The notes below the pieces were generated by a model. It had not been told where the DNA came from, did not search any database, and worked only from the letters and a program-made list of their open reading frames with translations. Made by a program: the position numbers and the translations under genes. From positions 2,294,001-2,358,000 of the forward strand of contig JAMSLZ010000004.1 of NCBI GenBank assembly GCA_026027325.1: DNA of 64,000 bases. Reading direction: 5' to 3'. Of the stretch, positions 22,834 through 34,029 are shown piece by piece. The first letter of the stretch is position 1, and each line of letters begins with the position of its first letter. Origin of the DNA: Actinomucor elegans. Lineage: Eukaryota; Mucoromycota; Mucoromycetes; Mucorales; Mucoraceae.

Positions 22834-24707
22834 TGTGAGATATAAAGAGAGTAAAGAAAAACAGAATGAAAATGAATCATACTTTATTATGTGATATAAT
22901 AAAGAATGCTGGTTTGATTGGAGGAACAATCGACTTTTGTACCTGTTATCCTGCGTGTATATTTCCCAAACCATACTTTAGGTTGTACTATGAAGAGATA
23001 AGATACGAGATTTTCATTGTGACAGATAACGGATTCTTTCAACCCAGCAGCATGCACTAATGTTTCACTACAATACAGAATGGCATTGCGACTAGCTCTA
23101 TAATATTGCGATGCCACTTCTATAGTAATAGTATATATCACAATAGAAAGCAACCATTGAATGACCACTGTACGTTTCAACTTTGATTGTTTCTCGGTTT
23201 TTATTATTTGTATGACAAATAATCAAACTCATAGTTCTATCTTTAAGTAGTGCAATGCAAAATATAGTAACCCCAGTCTAAAGATTCCTTCAAGAGGTTA
23301 TCGAAATATGATACGCGCGCTATAAGAACTTTACTTTTCTAGATACAAAAAAAAAAAAGCCATAAACTGTTTCAAATTAACAAAGGTGGCCTAAAGCGTG
23401 AGAAGTACAATAGGGTATCTAAAAAGTAACTTTCTTACTAAAAAGGTTTTCCGTAGAAACCAGCGCTCCCGGCTAAAGGAAAAAGCACATCTTAATGAAT
23501 GAGTGCAGAGCAGCTCATGTAATGGAATAGAATTGATACCAAATTGAAGTTTTACCAGATGCAGCATCTCATTCTATACATGGAATATAAACCAGATGGG
23601 ACATTTGAGCGAGATCAACCGAATTTTACTTGATTAATGCGTCATGCTAAATTTCTAACCTGTGGTTTTTATTTAAGAAAAGCGGAGACTCAAAATCACG
23701 ACCCTCCCCCAAAATTATAACCTATAAGATGAATAGCAAATATTAATGCCTTGGTTCATTAATAAGTTTTGTAAGATGAACTTTTTTTTTCAAATAATAT
23801 AGGCTATATGTATAATAGTAATAAGGCAACATTGTACTTGAAGTAGTCAAGAAGATTGCGTTAGAGCTTTATGGAGCTTGTTTATGCTATTATATAATTC
23901 TAAACATATATTAATTAAATAGAGGCCATTATTTTTATGCTTTTCCCAAGTTTTACAACTTCAACTTGTTCAATTCTTGGACTAGAAACGATATTGTAAA
24001 TGATTTAAGATTATGTCCAATGGCATTATGTAATGATGATGATGATCCCATTATTTAATTACCGCTGTCCAACCATTTTTGTTTTTGTTTTTCAGTGGTA
24101 TGCATAGAATTTTATATCTAAAAACCTATATTTATCGTGAGTACAGTTTAATAAAAGTCTTAGATAATTAGGCTGTATTTGTAATAGGAATATATTTATA
24201 AAGAAGTTTATGTAAAATTATTGAACTAGAGGACCAAAACATTAGTATATTTTTGAAACGTGGTAAAACTATTTTGAAAGTAGTGGAAAACAATAACAAT
24301 TGCTTTATTAGGAAGAATTTGTTTTTGATCTTCCCTGTTTTTATTGTATCTAGATGCACTTTATGGATTGAACGAGTTTTGTTGGGTATAACACGATGGT
24401 GACGGAGAAGGGGAGGATATAATATAAGGTTCCGCTGTCGAATAAAGTTCGTGTACCCATAGATCCGACATAATCTTCTGTGGTATAAACGCCTACATGA
24501 CAGCGCATATGTAATAACGGAAACAATGGAATCCATATCCTGTTTATTTAATAACTGTTATCTACATATTTATTAAAAAAAGAAACTATTGCTGAATGAG
24601 AAAAAAAAAGGTGGAATGAGTATGGATATATTGTATGCTATGGAAAGAGGAGATAAAAGTTTAGGAGAGAGTAATCAATCTATAGGGTTCCTCCTTCAAA
24701 TAGACGT
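22834..24707. other. Intergenic between GATA factor and aspartic protease
   Basis: A+T-rich. A 97-codon open frame (22887-23180, -) and a 122-codon frame (24168-24536, -) are present but show no domain, signal or splice context and were not accepted as genes. A GAT microsatellite-like run lies near 24036-24047. Confidence 0.45.
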
Positions 24708-25916
24708 CTAAGCAGGAGCAAACCCAATTCTAGGCTTCTCACCAAAGTCAAACACGGTAATAAACTTACGAAGCAGCATATTTCCCAAGATATGCTTATC
24801 ATTAGAAGGTAAAAACAACAATAGGCACTGACCATCGCTTTCTCTCTTAGACATCAAGTCTTTGATAGGCACGTCCACATAAACACTGGCTTCTGAATGA
24901 GGAGTACCAGGAAAGAATATCTTGATCACCTTAGTACTTTGCTGATATTTGCAGTCTAACGCATATATACCCGTCTGTTCATCATCAGTCCAATGAGTGC
25001 CATTTGAGATGGTTGTAGCCAGATCCGCAGCCAACGGAGCTGGTAGATACATGAAATTAGAGCCTGTATCAATACCGAACGGTGTGGGTACATTGAACTT
25101 GAAGTTTTTGTGCTCGCCATTGGTTTGGACTTGGAATCCCTGGAGATACACCGACCATTGTGCAGCTGTTGAAGATGTTTGCACTACATCCGTGTAGACA
25201 AACTCGCCGCTAGCTTCATGGATGGAACCTAACAGTACACTGCCGCCGTTTGTAGTTTGACTTTCCAGTTCAGCCATTGCAACGGAAAACACAGGCTTGG
25301 GTATTTGGCCGGTTTTATACAAAGCTACAATTAATGGATCGTACGGTTCGCCACCGTGTAAATGTCTCACAGTGCCTGCAGGCAAACCGGCGCCAAAAAT
25401 GCCGTTTAATAATACATGATCTACATCCGTTGAGGCGTTTTGTTGCGAGAGAGGCCCCACAGACTGATCAATCATAGCCAGTGTTAGTTGTATGGGTCTA
25501 GTGCCTTCTAATGACATGGCGTCTTGAAAATAACGGCCTTTTGCGCTGCCAATGCCATAAGTAATATCAAACTTGTCTTGCAGCAATTGGTAGGTGCTGG
25601 ATGCATTTTGGTTAAAACGATGCAGAGCGTCAGGGCATCCACTTTCGTTTGTACATTGAGAGGAAGGGATCCATGTGTCAGAACTGCCTGTATCGAACAA
25701 GAGCAAAAATTCTTGTGCCGGTGTACCAATGTTAACTCGAACAGCTAGTTCACTAAGATCAATATCATTGATGAGAGGAATAGTGGCTCGTTTTTGATAG
25801 TGTCGCGGCCTGATTGATTGTAAAGACAATCGAATGGGATTTGGTGAATTGGTTGGTAAACAATATATAAGTGATAGGCAGAGCAAGATCAATAACGCAG
25901 CATTGGATATAAGCAT
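24708..25916 (-). CDS. Secreted pepsin-like aspartic protease (family A1)
   Basis: Predicted 402 residues, uninterrupted. The N-terminal hydrophobic segment MLISNAALLILLCLSLIYCL is a signal peptide. A short pro-region ends near the dibasic site QKR (41-43). The two catalytic motifs are DTGSSDTW (Asp75) and DTGSNFMY (Asp283); the flap Tyr is in ITYGIGS (Tyr120). The C-terminal fold is conserved (ILGNMLLRKFITVFDFGEKPRIGFAPA contains the family's usual strand). Cysteines around 88-94 and 323-364 can form the usual loops. N-glycosylation sites NES and NAS are present. No C-terminal GPI signal is visible, so release or vacuolar/secretory location is likely. Mucorales carry many such proteases (rhizopuspepsin/mucorpepsin relatives), but this one is not close enough by eye to name. 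Confidence 0.93.
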   Translation of the reverse strand: MLISNAALLILLCLSLIYCLPTNSPNPIRLSLQSIRPRHYQKRATIPLINDIDLSELAVRVNIGTPAQEFLLLFDTGSSDTWIPSSQCTNESGCPDALHRFNQNASSTYQLLQDKFDITYGIGSAKGRYFQDAMSLEGTRPIQLTLAMIDQSVGPLSQQNASTDVDHVLLNGIFGAGLPAGTVRHLHGGEPYDPLIVALYKTGQIPKPVFSVAMAELESQTTNGGSVLLGSIHEASGEFVYTDVVQTSSTAAQWSVYLQGFQVQTNGEHKNFKFNVPTPFGIDTGSNFMYLPAPLAADLATTISNGTHWTDDEQTGIYALDCKYQQSTKVIKIFFPGTPHSEASVYVDVPIKDLMSKRESDGQCLLLFLPSNDKHILGNMLLRKFITVFDFGEKPRIGFAPA

Positions 25917-26093
25917 AATAGTAAAATATATAATAAAAAGAAAGAAATATGAATAAAAATGATCTTTTTTTATAGTTGATATAGGGGAATAAGCGTGTAT
26001 TTATTTACTTTTTTAATGTACTGTAGGGGCTCTCTTTTAAGCGGTTTATTATACTAGCTACCCAAAAGCATTCATTATCTTTTAATAAAAAGA

Positions 26094-26424
26094 CTAGTTT
26101 GAAAGGCTTCTGTTAACGGAACGACGCAAAGGCTCGCCTTCTTTGCGTGGTTCCTGTGTTTCATGTCCACCACTGGAAGTCACTGAATTTTCCTTGGTAT
26201 AGTCTCTTAATCGATTCAAAGTATAATCTTTACCCACAGTGTAAGCAACTAAAGCAGCTATTATTTCATTGTTAGTTATGGGATAATGTGTATCAGAATT
26301 TAAACTTACTCACTGCCATGGTGGTCCTACATTAGATCATTAAAGAATACAGATGAGACAATGACTATACGAAACTATTCAAAACATACCAGCCTAATAA
26401 AACTCCTCTTGGTGTATTCTGCAT
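26094..26424 (-). CDS. Small single-pass membrane protein, 71 residues, function unknown
   Basis: Three exons: 26424-26390, 26326-26310 and 26257-26094, with strong GTATG and GTAAGT donors and TAG acceptors. Frame is kept only with this splicing. The product begins MQNTPRGVLLGW and has one hydrophobic segment (about residues 7-26: VLLGWTTMAVTALVAYTVG). A basic/polar tail follows, starting KDYTLNRLRDYTKEN and ending RRSVNRSLSN. Size, a TM segment near the N-terminus and a charged tail are like small mitochondrial or ER membrane subunits, but no family was recognised. The middle exon is only 17 nt. The gene is divergent from the heat shock factor gene, with about 500 bp shared upstream DNA. Confidence 0.6.
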
Positions 26425-26923
26425 ATCTGTCTAGTTTGAAGGAAGAAACAAATGAACTGATTAAATTCTCGCAGAACCCTTTCATCAGGGTTGGGCATGA
26501 ATTTAGCTAGCGAATGACCGTCACACAGAAACAGCTCAACAAAAGGTCGTTTTCTCGGGCTATTCAAACCGAGAAAACAGTAAAGATCAGCTTGTTTCGG
26601 GCCATATTACTTTCTGGCAGATCAGATAAACAGAATGTTTCGGGGTTACCTTCTTTATGGAAATATGTATGTAGGATATCATTAGGCTCTTAGTCCTCTC
26701 TCCAGTTCAAGCTCTTAACAGTGTCGTATATAAGGTTTCAAGTGATCTGTATAAATAAATAATAGCGATTGATATACCACATGATGATTGGTTGGTTACG
26801 ACGTACATTTTTGTGCTTATTAAAACCCTCTCAGTTTGAAAATACTTTTTATATATATATATATATTTAGCCTCTTTATCTTTTTGTTTTTGTTTTTACT
26901 CTACTCTATATAATATATATACA
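26425..26923. promoter_or_regulatory. Shared divergent promoter region with perfect 10-bp inverted repeat
   Basis: 499 bp between the small membrane-protein gene (-) and HSF (+). GTTTTCTCGG (26549-26558) and CCGAGAAAAC (26569-26578) are perfect inverted repeats with a 10-nt spacer. A TATATATATATATA tract (about 26850-26865) lies ~60 bp upstream of the HSF ATG. No clean array of heat shock elements (nGAAn) was found. Confidence 0.4.
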
Positions 26924-28396
26924 ATGAATGACGGGCATATGAATTCAACAGCGTCTTTAGGCATTAACACACATTTCAGTGCAAGTTCAGCTTCTTCGAG
27001 TGGCGGCTCACCTCTTAATTCACCTTTAATTTCACCTGCTAATGTTGCTGGTTCGCCTTCATTTGGTCAAGAAAGTGGACATTGGGACCAATTACAAAAT
27101 CAATTTTCTCAACAAATGTCTTTACAACCGCCCTCACCTGTTGCTCCTGTGCCTACTAAGCCAGGGAGCGGTAATACGTTTGTACACAAGCTATACAAGT
27201 AAGCCACACATGATACCCGTTGGATAATCTATTCATCTATATTCAAGTATGGTTGTAGATAAGCAGTATCAGCATTTGATTGCATGGACATATACAGGAA
27301 CATCATTTATCGTTTGTAATATCACAGAGTTCTCTCGAGATGTGTTGCCAAAACATTTCAAGCATAACAACTTTAGTAGTTTTGTTAGACAATTGAATAT
27401 GTAAGTTTCTAAAGATAAATTGCGAAAGTGTACTCACTTAGCTTGTAGGTATGGTTTTCATAAAGTGAATAAATCACCAAGAGGACATCGTACTTTAGCC
27501 GAGAATCAGATTTGGGAATTTTCGCATTCAAAATTTCTTAGAAATAGACCAGATTTACTAGACGAGATTAAGCGCAAAGCGTTAGAATCAGAATCGGTGA
27601 GAAGAGATACAACCGATATAAGCTCGCACATGGCCATGATGCAAATGTCGCAAACAGATTTGATGCAACAAATACAGCATTTACAAGAAAACCTGAATCA
27701 AGTTATGAATGAACTAGTCGAAACGAAACGAAGACAGCATTTGCAACAGCAAATGATGAAGGACATGATGGACTTTATGTCCAAGCACTATGGAACAAGT
27801 AAATTCAATGATCATGTGTAATTTCAAAAAAAAAAAAACTAACTTGATTTCGTTTACTAGTACCTTTTAATCAAAATATGAACAACATTTTTGATAACAC
27901 GGTAACAAAGACAGAGAATAGGCCCCCACCACCTATCTTTATTACTTCTGCTGATAACCAACAACAGCAACAACAACAAGGCAACTTTTACTTGAATATG
28001 AACGAACAGCAACAGGCTTCTGCACCTAGCTCACCTCTGTCAGCTGCTTCTTCACCAAGATTCAATCCTCAGCAACCTCAATTAACTGTACAAACACAAA
28101 ACTTGAATCAACAGCAACAATTAAACATCTATCCTCAACAGCAGCAGCCTGGTTCACCTTCTTTAACACCTACTTTCCAAACAGCTATTAATACACCTTT
28201 ACCACCTAGTCCATGTGCGACAAATCCAAATCAGTTCCTGTCAGAAGATCCTCATTCCGTGTATCATAACAACAATAGTAATAGTAATAATCATAATAAT
28301 CATAATCATAATAGTAGTGAAAGAAGTCCAATGTTGACGCAACAATACATGATGGACCCGAGACAACCACAGTTTAATACTACTTTTCATCCATAA
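26924..28396 (+). CDS. HSF1: Heat shock transcription factor (HSF family)
   Basis: Predicted 437 residues; exons 26924-27198, 27248-27400, 27449-27798, 27861-28396. After a Ser/Pro-rich N-terminus the HSF DNA-binding domain spans about residues 82-190: [41 protein letters not shown], then MYGFHKV and [17 protein letters not shown]. All introns in the DNA-binding domain keep the fold intact. A hydrophobic heptad region for trimerisation follows (about 215-255, [20 protein letters not shown]). The C-terminal part is Gln/Asn/Pro-rich and probably activating. The family activates chaperone genes through heat shock elements. The symbol is by family; Mucoromycetes usually have several HSF-type proteins and this could be a paralogue. 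Confidence 0.9.
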
Positions 28397-29640
28397 TAAT
28401 AATAAAAAAAAAGAACAGCTGCTTTGGCCCTGTGCACATACCTACGCCCTATCCGATCTCTTTGAAAGGTTTCTTAAGCTACCAAGTGAGCTAATCCATA
28501 AAAATACTTTGACAGATACCACCATCTTATTAAGTGAATAAGCACATCTTTAATATAAAAAAAAAATTGCACCAGATCAGGTTTATTACATACATGATAA
28601 ATTTGTAGATAGATGGCGGCTGTGCTTATATTATTACAGTAAATAGCATATGCAAGGTTGCCACGTTAAGGCTGGGTGAGATAATCAGAAGTTATATGTG
28701 CGTAAGAAAGTATGAGATGAAGGTACAGATCTTGAATTAACAATAAAACTAAATTTAAGTAAAAGTTGCCATCATTGCAGCAGCCTATTCAGAGTAAGGG
28801 GCATTTATCAGACACACCATTAGGTCGAGATTGGTCGAGAGGTCCATGCATTATTGGATCTAGTGAATATGAAATGCATATATTCCTTAGTCAATTACTA
28901 AAGTATATTCATAATATTACAGTTAAATAATGGTCTTGGTAGATGTAATAGTTCATTGTAAACAAATATCAGTTGTCAAACATAACATTGAGCTAGAATC
29001 GGTGGACAAACATTGCCCTGTTGAGCATGGTTTTATTTTTGAAAAATTGGTTAAAGGGGTAAGTCACTTTGGTCTTAGTGTTTACCGTACTCTTATATAT
29101 ATATATGTGTGTGGAGTGCAGTAACTACACTTTTTAGACATAGACTATTAATAATGTACATTTTGTATATTTAAATGTATTTAATCCTATTTTATTGTAT
29201 ATCAAACCTTAAGTTTATGGAACCTTTATAAAAGTTTAGAAAAAAAAATAATTCTTTTACTACAAATTGGCCAACCAGCTGAAGGAAATAACTTGATAAT
29301 ATTTGTATCATGAGATGTAAAGGTATGTATTATACAAACTTGGCCAATATATGTTCCAAATATTGATGCTTCTCTGTCATTGAAAAGCGGTATCAGAATT
29401 CATACTAAAAAAAAACTCGTGCAATTCTGGAAAGCGTAATGGTTATGAGTAAAAAGTGCAGCTTCTTTTCCGTTAACCAATAAACTATGATAATTTCATA
29501 GAGAGGGCATGTAGCACAGTGATAAAATGTAGTTGAGCCATTTTAATTGATATTATCAGTAGAACAGGTATGACTGTATCTGAAGTTTTCAAAAAGGGAT
29601 TCTGGACTGGATAGTTTTCAAAAAAAACAAGTGCTATTTT
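28397..29640. other. Intergenic A+T-rich DNA
   Basis: No firm gene. An open frame from 28930 (MVLVDVIVHCKQISVVKHN...) has coding-like composition up to VKG and then a GTAAGT at 29059, so it may be a relic exon. No downstream exon was recognised. Confidence 0.4.
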
Positions 29641-29652
29641 TTAACGATATTA

Positions 29653-29731
29653 GACATTTGCGGGGCATGATGTATAATGCAACTTTGTTTGGTATAATCC
29701 AAAGAATTCTGTGATGCTTTGTTTGCCGGAC
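29653..29731 (+). repeat. Dispersed repeat family 1, copy A
   Basis: Shares the core GACATTTGCGGGGCATG...TATAATGCAAC..TTTGTTTG with copies at 31870-31947 and 57962-58013. Similarity to the 31.9 kb copy extends for about 78 bp, with many A/G and C/T differences. It is likely the remains of a repeated element of unknown type. Confidence 0.5.
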
Positions 29732-29884
29732 GAAAGGGGTTAGTTCCTAATTATTAATGTTCAATTACGATCACCGCAATTAAATTAGGCACAAGGAAAC
29801 TGTCCAATTTTCTTTAACCAGACCTGATCCCAAGACACATATTTATGGTGAGCTGTTCAATCTATTAAAATCAACCATCAAAGA

Positions 29885-30280
29885 TAAGCAATAATCAAGA
29901 AAGCTCGTCAGAATACTTCTTAATCAACAGAAACACAACCACAGAAGTAACCATCATAGGTGAAGAAACACAAGCATAAATCAAATGATCATGAAAGCGC
30001 ATCAATCAAACAGTTCCATAGAAAGATCAATTAAGCAAGCTATCATAGAGACAGAATGAAGGCAGCTGCAATATAAAATACTAGCTATTATAGAATCGCA
30101 ATGAAGAGAGGGATCATAATAGAAGCACAACAACCAAGCAAGCTACCATAAAAACGTAACAATCAAACAGCCTTTCTGTAGAAGCACAATGAAGCAAACA
30201 ACTGTATAAACACATTCAAGCGAACGGCATACTATGAAACGCAATCAAGGAGCTAGATCCGTAGAAATACATTCAGAAAT
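29885..30280 (+). repeat. Degenerate tandem array, ~28-bp unit
   Basis: About 12-13 diverged units with approximate consensus GAAGCACAATCAAGCAAGCTATCATAGA. Examples: AGAAGCACAACAACCAAGC (30121), AGAAGCACAATGAAGCAAAC (30180) and AAACGCAATCAAGGAGCTAG (30237). Unit length varies from about 26 to 31 bp, with one longer unit (~45 bp). No open frame is preserved through the array, so it looks like an old minisatellite, not a repetitive protein. Confidence 0.65.
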
Positions 30281-31109
30281 ATTGTCTTCGTACTAGACGC
30301 ATCTTTGAAAAGTGTTGTTACACCAGACTATTCTCACTTTTATGCAGTATATGGTCAAATTTATTGATAAATGAATGATGTACTCGCTGCAGATAATAGA
30401 CTACACCAAGTTACAGTGTTTAAGGGATATTCATTTTATTTATAATAAGCAGAGATAGTCAAAGGCTGTTTGTATCCAAGGAAATTATTCAAGATGAAGA
30501 TAATAATATTAGTCTCAGCCTGTATCTTGGACTACATGTGATGAAGCTAAACTGTGCAAATAGCTTAAAGTATTATTGTGGTAAACACAGTAGTTCTCTC
30601 TGAACATGAAATATTTTTTCGATGCAATGTTGCATCAAGATTGCTAAAGAGATCTATTGATAATCAAGTGAGCATTTTACAGCCAACTACCAAAATAAAA
30701 TGCACTTACAATATTTGACTTATATGTCGGTTCCAATAAGTATAGTGGTCCATTTAAATAAAAAAAAAGGTTATTAAATGTGACATTAAATCAACATCGC
30801 TCGACAAATGTCGATGTTGGAAATGTTATTTCTAGAAGGTTTAGTAAGGGATCCCGTTGAGATGAATTGTTTAGAGCGTAAAAACACATTATCAGAGACG
30901 TGATCTCAGTATTATACAAATACTTTTTTGTACTGTTTCTTATATATCAATAAAAGCTAAAACTAAGATTTTATCTATGAAGTGTCCTATAATCAATCTT
31001 ATATTACACTATCCAACTCTATGCATACCTGATTAAAGCATATTTTAGGTATCGACAGTTCTTTTCTATTAAAAATGGCATCAAAATTAATAAAAAAAAA
31101 AGCGAGGGA

Positions 31110-31171
31110 ATCCCCCCTCCCCCTCCCCCTCCTCCTCCTCCTCCTTTCCACTCCTTCTTCCCTCCCCTCCC
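31110..31171 (-). repeat. Polypurine/polypyrimidine tract (G-rich on minus strand)
   Basis: 62 bp almost purely C and T on the plus strand, with several runs of 3-6 C and a CCT microsatellite. The minus strand has closely spaced G runs that could form a G-quadruplex or triplex. An open frame on the minus strand here is a composition artefact. Confidence 0.7.
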
Positions 31172-31664
31172 TAAGTCTAAATTTTTTGGCTCGAGCGCTA
31201 AGGCGGAGCATGATCCTTTAGTACTGTAAGTTCACCTTATAGAGGAGTACATAAGCGTATTATATATCAAATACTATGAATTACAGTTGAATTAGGAAAA
31301 AAAATCACAAAATCAAAATTCGCAAAAGGTAACTCAACCAATTACCACAAATGGAAGACAATACCTCTTTTTTATGCAACGGGACAGAATTAAATTCTAC
31401 AAAAAATCTGATGATCTTTCCAATACTTTTAGTTATTGCTTTTTTTTTATTTTTTTATATTTTTTGGTTGCATAAAGACCATACCTTCCAATAATACCAA
31501 AAATTTAATCTTTGTCCACCAATAAAAAGCGGGAGGATCTTATAGTTGTGTATGTTTGAAGCCAACTTTTAATGGTATGGAAAACATTTTAGAAGTATGT
31601 TTTATGCTTGAACTCAGCCTACTGTGGTTTAAGTTCTATATTAATACTTTTTGGATGCATTAAA

Positions 31665-31947
31665 GCTAATAGAGTCCGAATTATACAGTTCAGCAAGAGG
31701 GTCCGTCCTCCAAATTAGGCACGATCCAGCTAATAATTGCGCTCCTTGTCATGGATAATATCTGCGAAACTGGTGAAGGTGTTTGTTCTTATAATCTCTC
31801 ATGCTTAATAGTGCCTAATAGTTAAAAAAATACCCTATAGCAATTTATCATTTGTTTGATGGTATTACAGACATTGCAGAGGCACGGTTTATAATACAAC
31901 TATGTTTGTTGCGTTGTAAAGTATACTCTGATATTTTGTATGTATTT
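31665..31947 (+). repeat. Dispersed repeat family 1, copy B (two blocks)
   Basis: Block P at 31665-31703 (GCTAATAGAGTCCGAATTAT...) matches 58046-58082. Block Q at 31870-31947 matches 29653-29731 and 57962-58013. Most differences within the matched blocks are transitions. Blocks P and Q occur in the opposite order in the 58-kb copy. Confidence 0.5.
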
Positions 31948-32221
31948 TTTTAAATGGGGATGGGTGGTAGATTGAAACCAAATGATGTTATATGAACAAA
32001 CCAATCCACCTAAGCATTCCAATAAACTACCCACTGTTTCACTTTAAAAAAGAAAATGAGATTTATACATGAGAAACTAATAGTTTATATTCTCACAAGT
32101 TAAGAAAAGAATACTGTGAGAGTTAATCAATAATAGACTTCAAACTAAATATATATATATATATATATATGATTTGTGTGAACAGAAGTAGCTTATACTA
32201 AAAGAAGGGTAATATACATGG

Positions 32222-34029
32222 TTAATCGTCTGAAGTCCAACCCCAAGAAACGACAAAGCTAAGCGAAAAGAGAACAACACAAATTTTAAAAGTAAGGGTA
32301 TAATCTTCCAAGTTTTGATCAGATTGGTGAAGGATGTAACCGGCAATGATTACACCAATTGCAGGACCAATACTGCTATACAAAGCAGATATTCTTGAGC
32401 GATGTTTCATACGATCATATTGGCTCCAATGAATCAAATTGACTTGGTCTGCACCACTTAACCAAATCAATTGGAATGCGGCGGCTACAAAAGGATGAGA
32501 AAATGAATATATGCAGAAAATGCTTACCTTGTAATAATTGTAATACGAGCAAGATGGCCTGTGTGGAAGCGTGATCAGGTTTCAAACAGGGATACAAGAT
32601 GGCACATACAATTAAAATGATATGTACAGACGTTGTGATCAGAGTCAAGTTGAGTCTGTGGATAAACCACTGTAGTTTTACGTGAGTATCACAGAGAGAT
32701 CATCATCATTTGATCTTACCTTTTCAATAATAAAAGAAACAATCATCTCAGAAGTCATTTGAACCATGATCAAACAAGTAATCGTATAAATCGACATTTC
32801 CAGGGTAGAGTAGATATAGACAAAGAGAAAAGTATTCATCAAGGCATGACCAATGCCTAATATCAATAGTGTAAGAGACAATGTCTGCGTCTTCCAAAGA
32901 TTGATCTTTTGATTGTTTTGTTGAATATAATAGTAATTATTGTAGTGGCCGCAGTATAAAAGCTCATCTTCCAAATTTTGTGCTGGTCTCATCCATGAAA
33001 AAAAAGCAACGAGCGGATCTGTAGATGTAGGCAATGGTAATAAAGCCAGCGCGTTATAAGGTACAGTGGGTATCAAAGTCATATTGGGCTCTCCTTCACT
33101 CAAACGAGAAGTAGCACGGTGAAGATGGTAGCTGTTATTGCTGTAGAAAGAAGGTGCCATACTATCATAACTGTCTATCGGTCGAATCGATTCTTCTGTA
33201 TTGGTAAACATACGGTCCAACTGACTCGCATCTTCTTCCGAGATATGAGACAGTTGTTCTCCAAAGATACTATAAGGTCGATAAGCTGGGAAATTCATAC
33301 TGTTTTGATCAGCTGTAAGATGAAGCGCATTTTTTAACAACAGTGGTGCTTGTTCGTCACTGATATTCAGTTGCTGAGCATTGGCTGGTTCCACTGAAAT
33401 AGTTCCCGAGAGTACAATCAATAGCAAAAGAACTGCACCCAATGCAAACATACTTAATAAGACATAGTTGAGTTCTAGTTGAATTTGGCTTAGTGTACTC
33501 ATCAGTAGACCTATCAAACCCGTCATTATAATTGTTGTAGTCTTGCTCCATCGCACGTAGAATCCTAAAAAGGGATATCTATGAGTGATAATGCACGTCG
33601 TCGTATTCCATCCCCTTAAACTTTACCATAGAATAGCACTCGGTAATCGCCCAGCGTTTTGATAATAGCGCTATCGATTAAAGACCCCAAAGGCTGATAA
33701 AATAGGCCGTTAAATATACATGATACAGTCAATAAAGTCCAGATCCAAACACTGTCTTCTGTGAGATCGGTCAGTGTAAGCAATAACAGTGCGGATATGA
33801 TAGATGCTGTGGTTAATAAAGCAATGGTTAGGCCATAAAGATGTGTACGATGATCAACAAGAAACGTCCATATTCCAGAAAAGAGCCTCAGTATATAGAC
33901 AAGTGCAACGAGTAATGAAACAGGTAAAGCAGCCAGCTGTAACTGATTAATGAGGTACAGTGGTATAAAGGCCTCTATTGTATTCGTTATTGCATAAGCT
34001 GTTACCAGCAACTTGAGCCAATACAGCAT
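32222..34029 (-). CDS. Major facilitator superfamily transporter (MFS_1-like)
   Basis: Predicted 550 residues; exons 34029-33627, 33564-32720, 32669-32528, 32484-32222. The N-terminal half has about six membrane helices (MLYWLKLLVTAYAITNTIEA onward) with a DHRTHLYG loop between helices 2 and 3. Two more helices lie at the start of exon 2. A long hydrophilic, Ser/Asp-rich central loop of about 150 residues follows (EEDASQLDRMFTNTEES...), then the second helix bundle (LTLLILGIGHALMNTFLFVY; LVLQLLQGAAAFQLIW; IGPAIGVIIAGYILHQSDQN). The overall arrangement, with conserved Gln/Gly in helix 10-11, resembles MFSD6/LacY-like families. The substrate is unknown. The gene is divergent from the hydrolase gene, 425 bp apart, so the two may share control sequences. 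Confidence 0.87.

Larger units (their letters stand above)
30281..32221. other. Repeat-rich intergenic DNA
   Basis: No gene recognised apart from the listed repeats. It includes an 8-bp inverted repeat CAACATCG/CGATGTTG (30792-30799/30812-30819) and an ATATATATAT tract at about 32149-32170 just 3' of the transporter gene. Confidence 0.45.

Noticed and set aside
22887..23180. 97-codon minus-strand ORF upstream of the GATA factor
   Set aside because: It overlaps the promoter/leader region of the GATA gene, has no recognisable domain, and its in-frame shadow on the other strand is as long as chance allows.
24168..24536. 122-codon minus-strand ORF
   Set aside because: Basic, hydrophobic composition typical of translated A+T-rich DNA; no splice context, family or promoter signal.
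30999..31211. 70-codon minus-strand ORF rich in Arg/Glu/Gly
   Set aside because: Created by the polypurine tract; no sequence complexity outside it.
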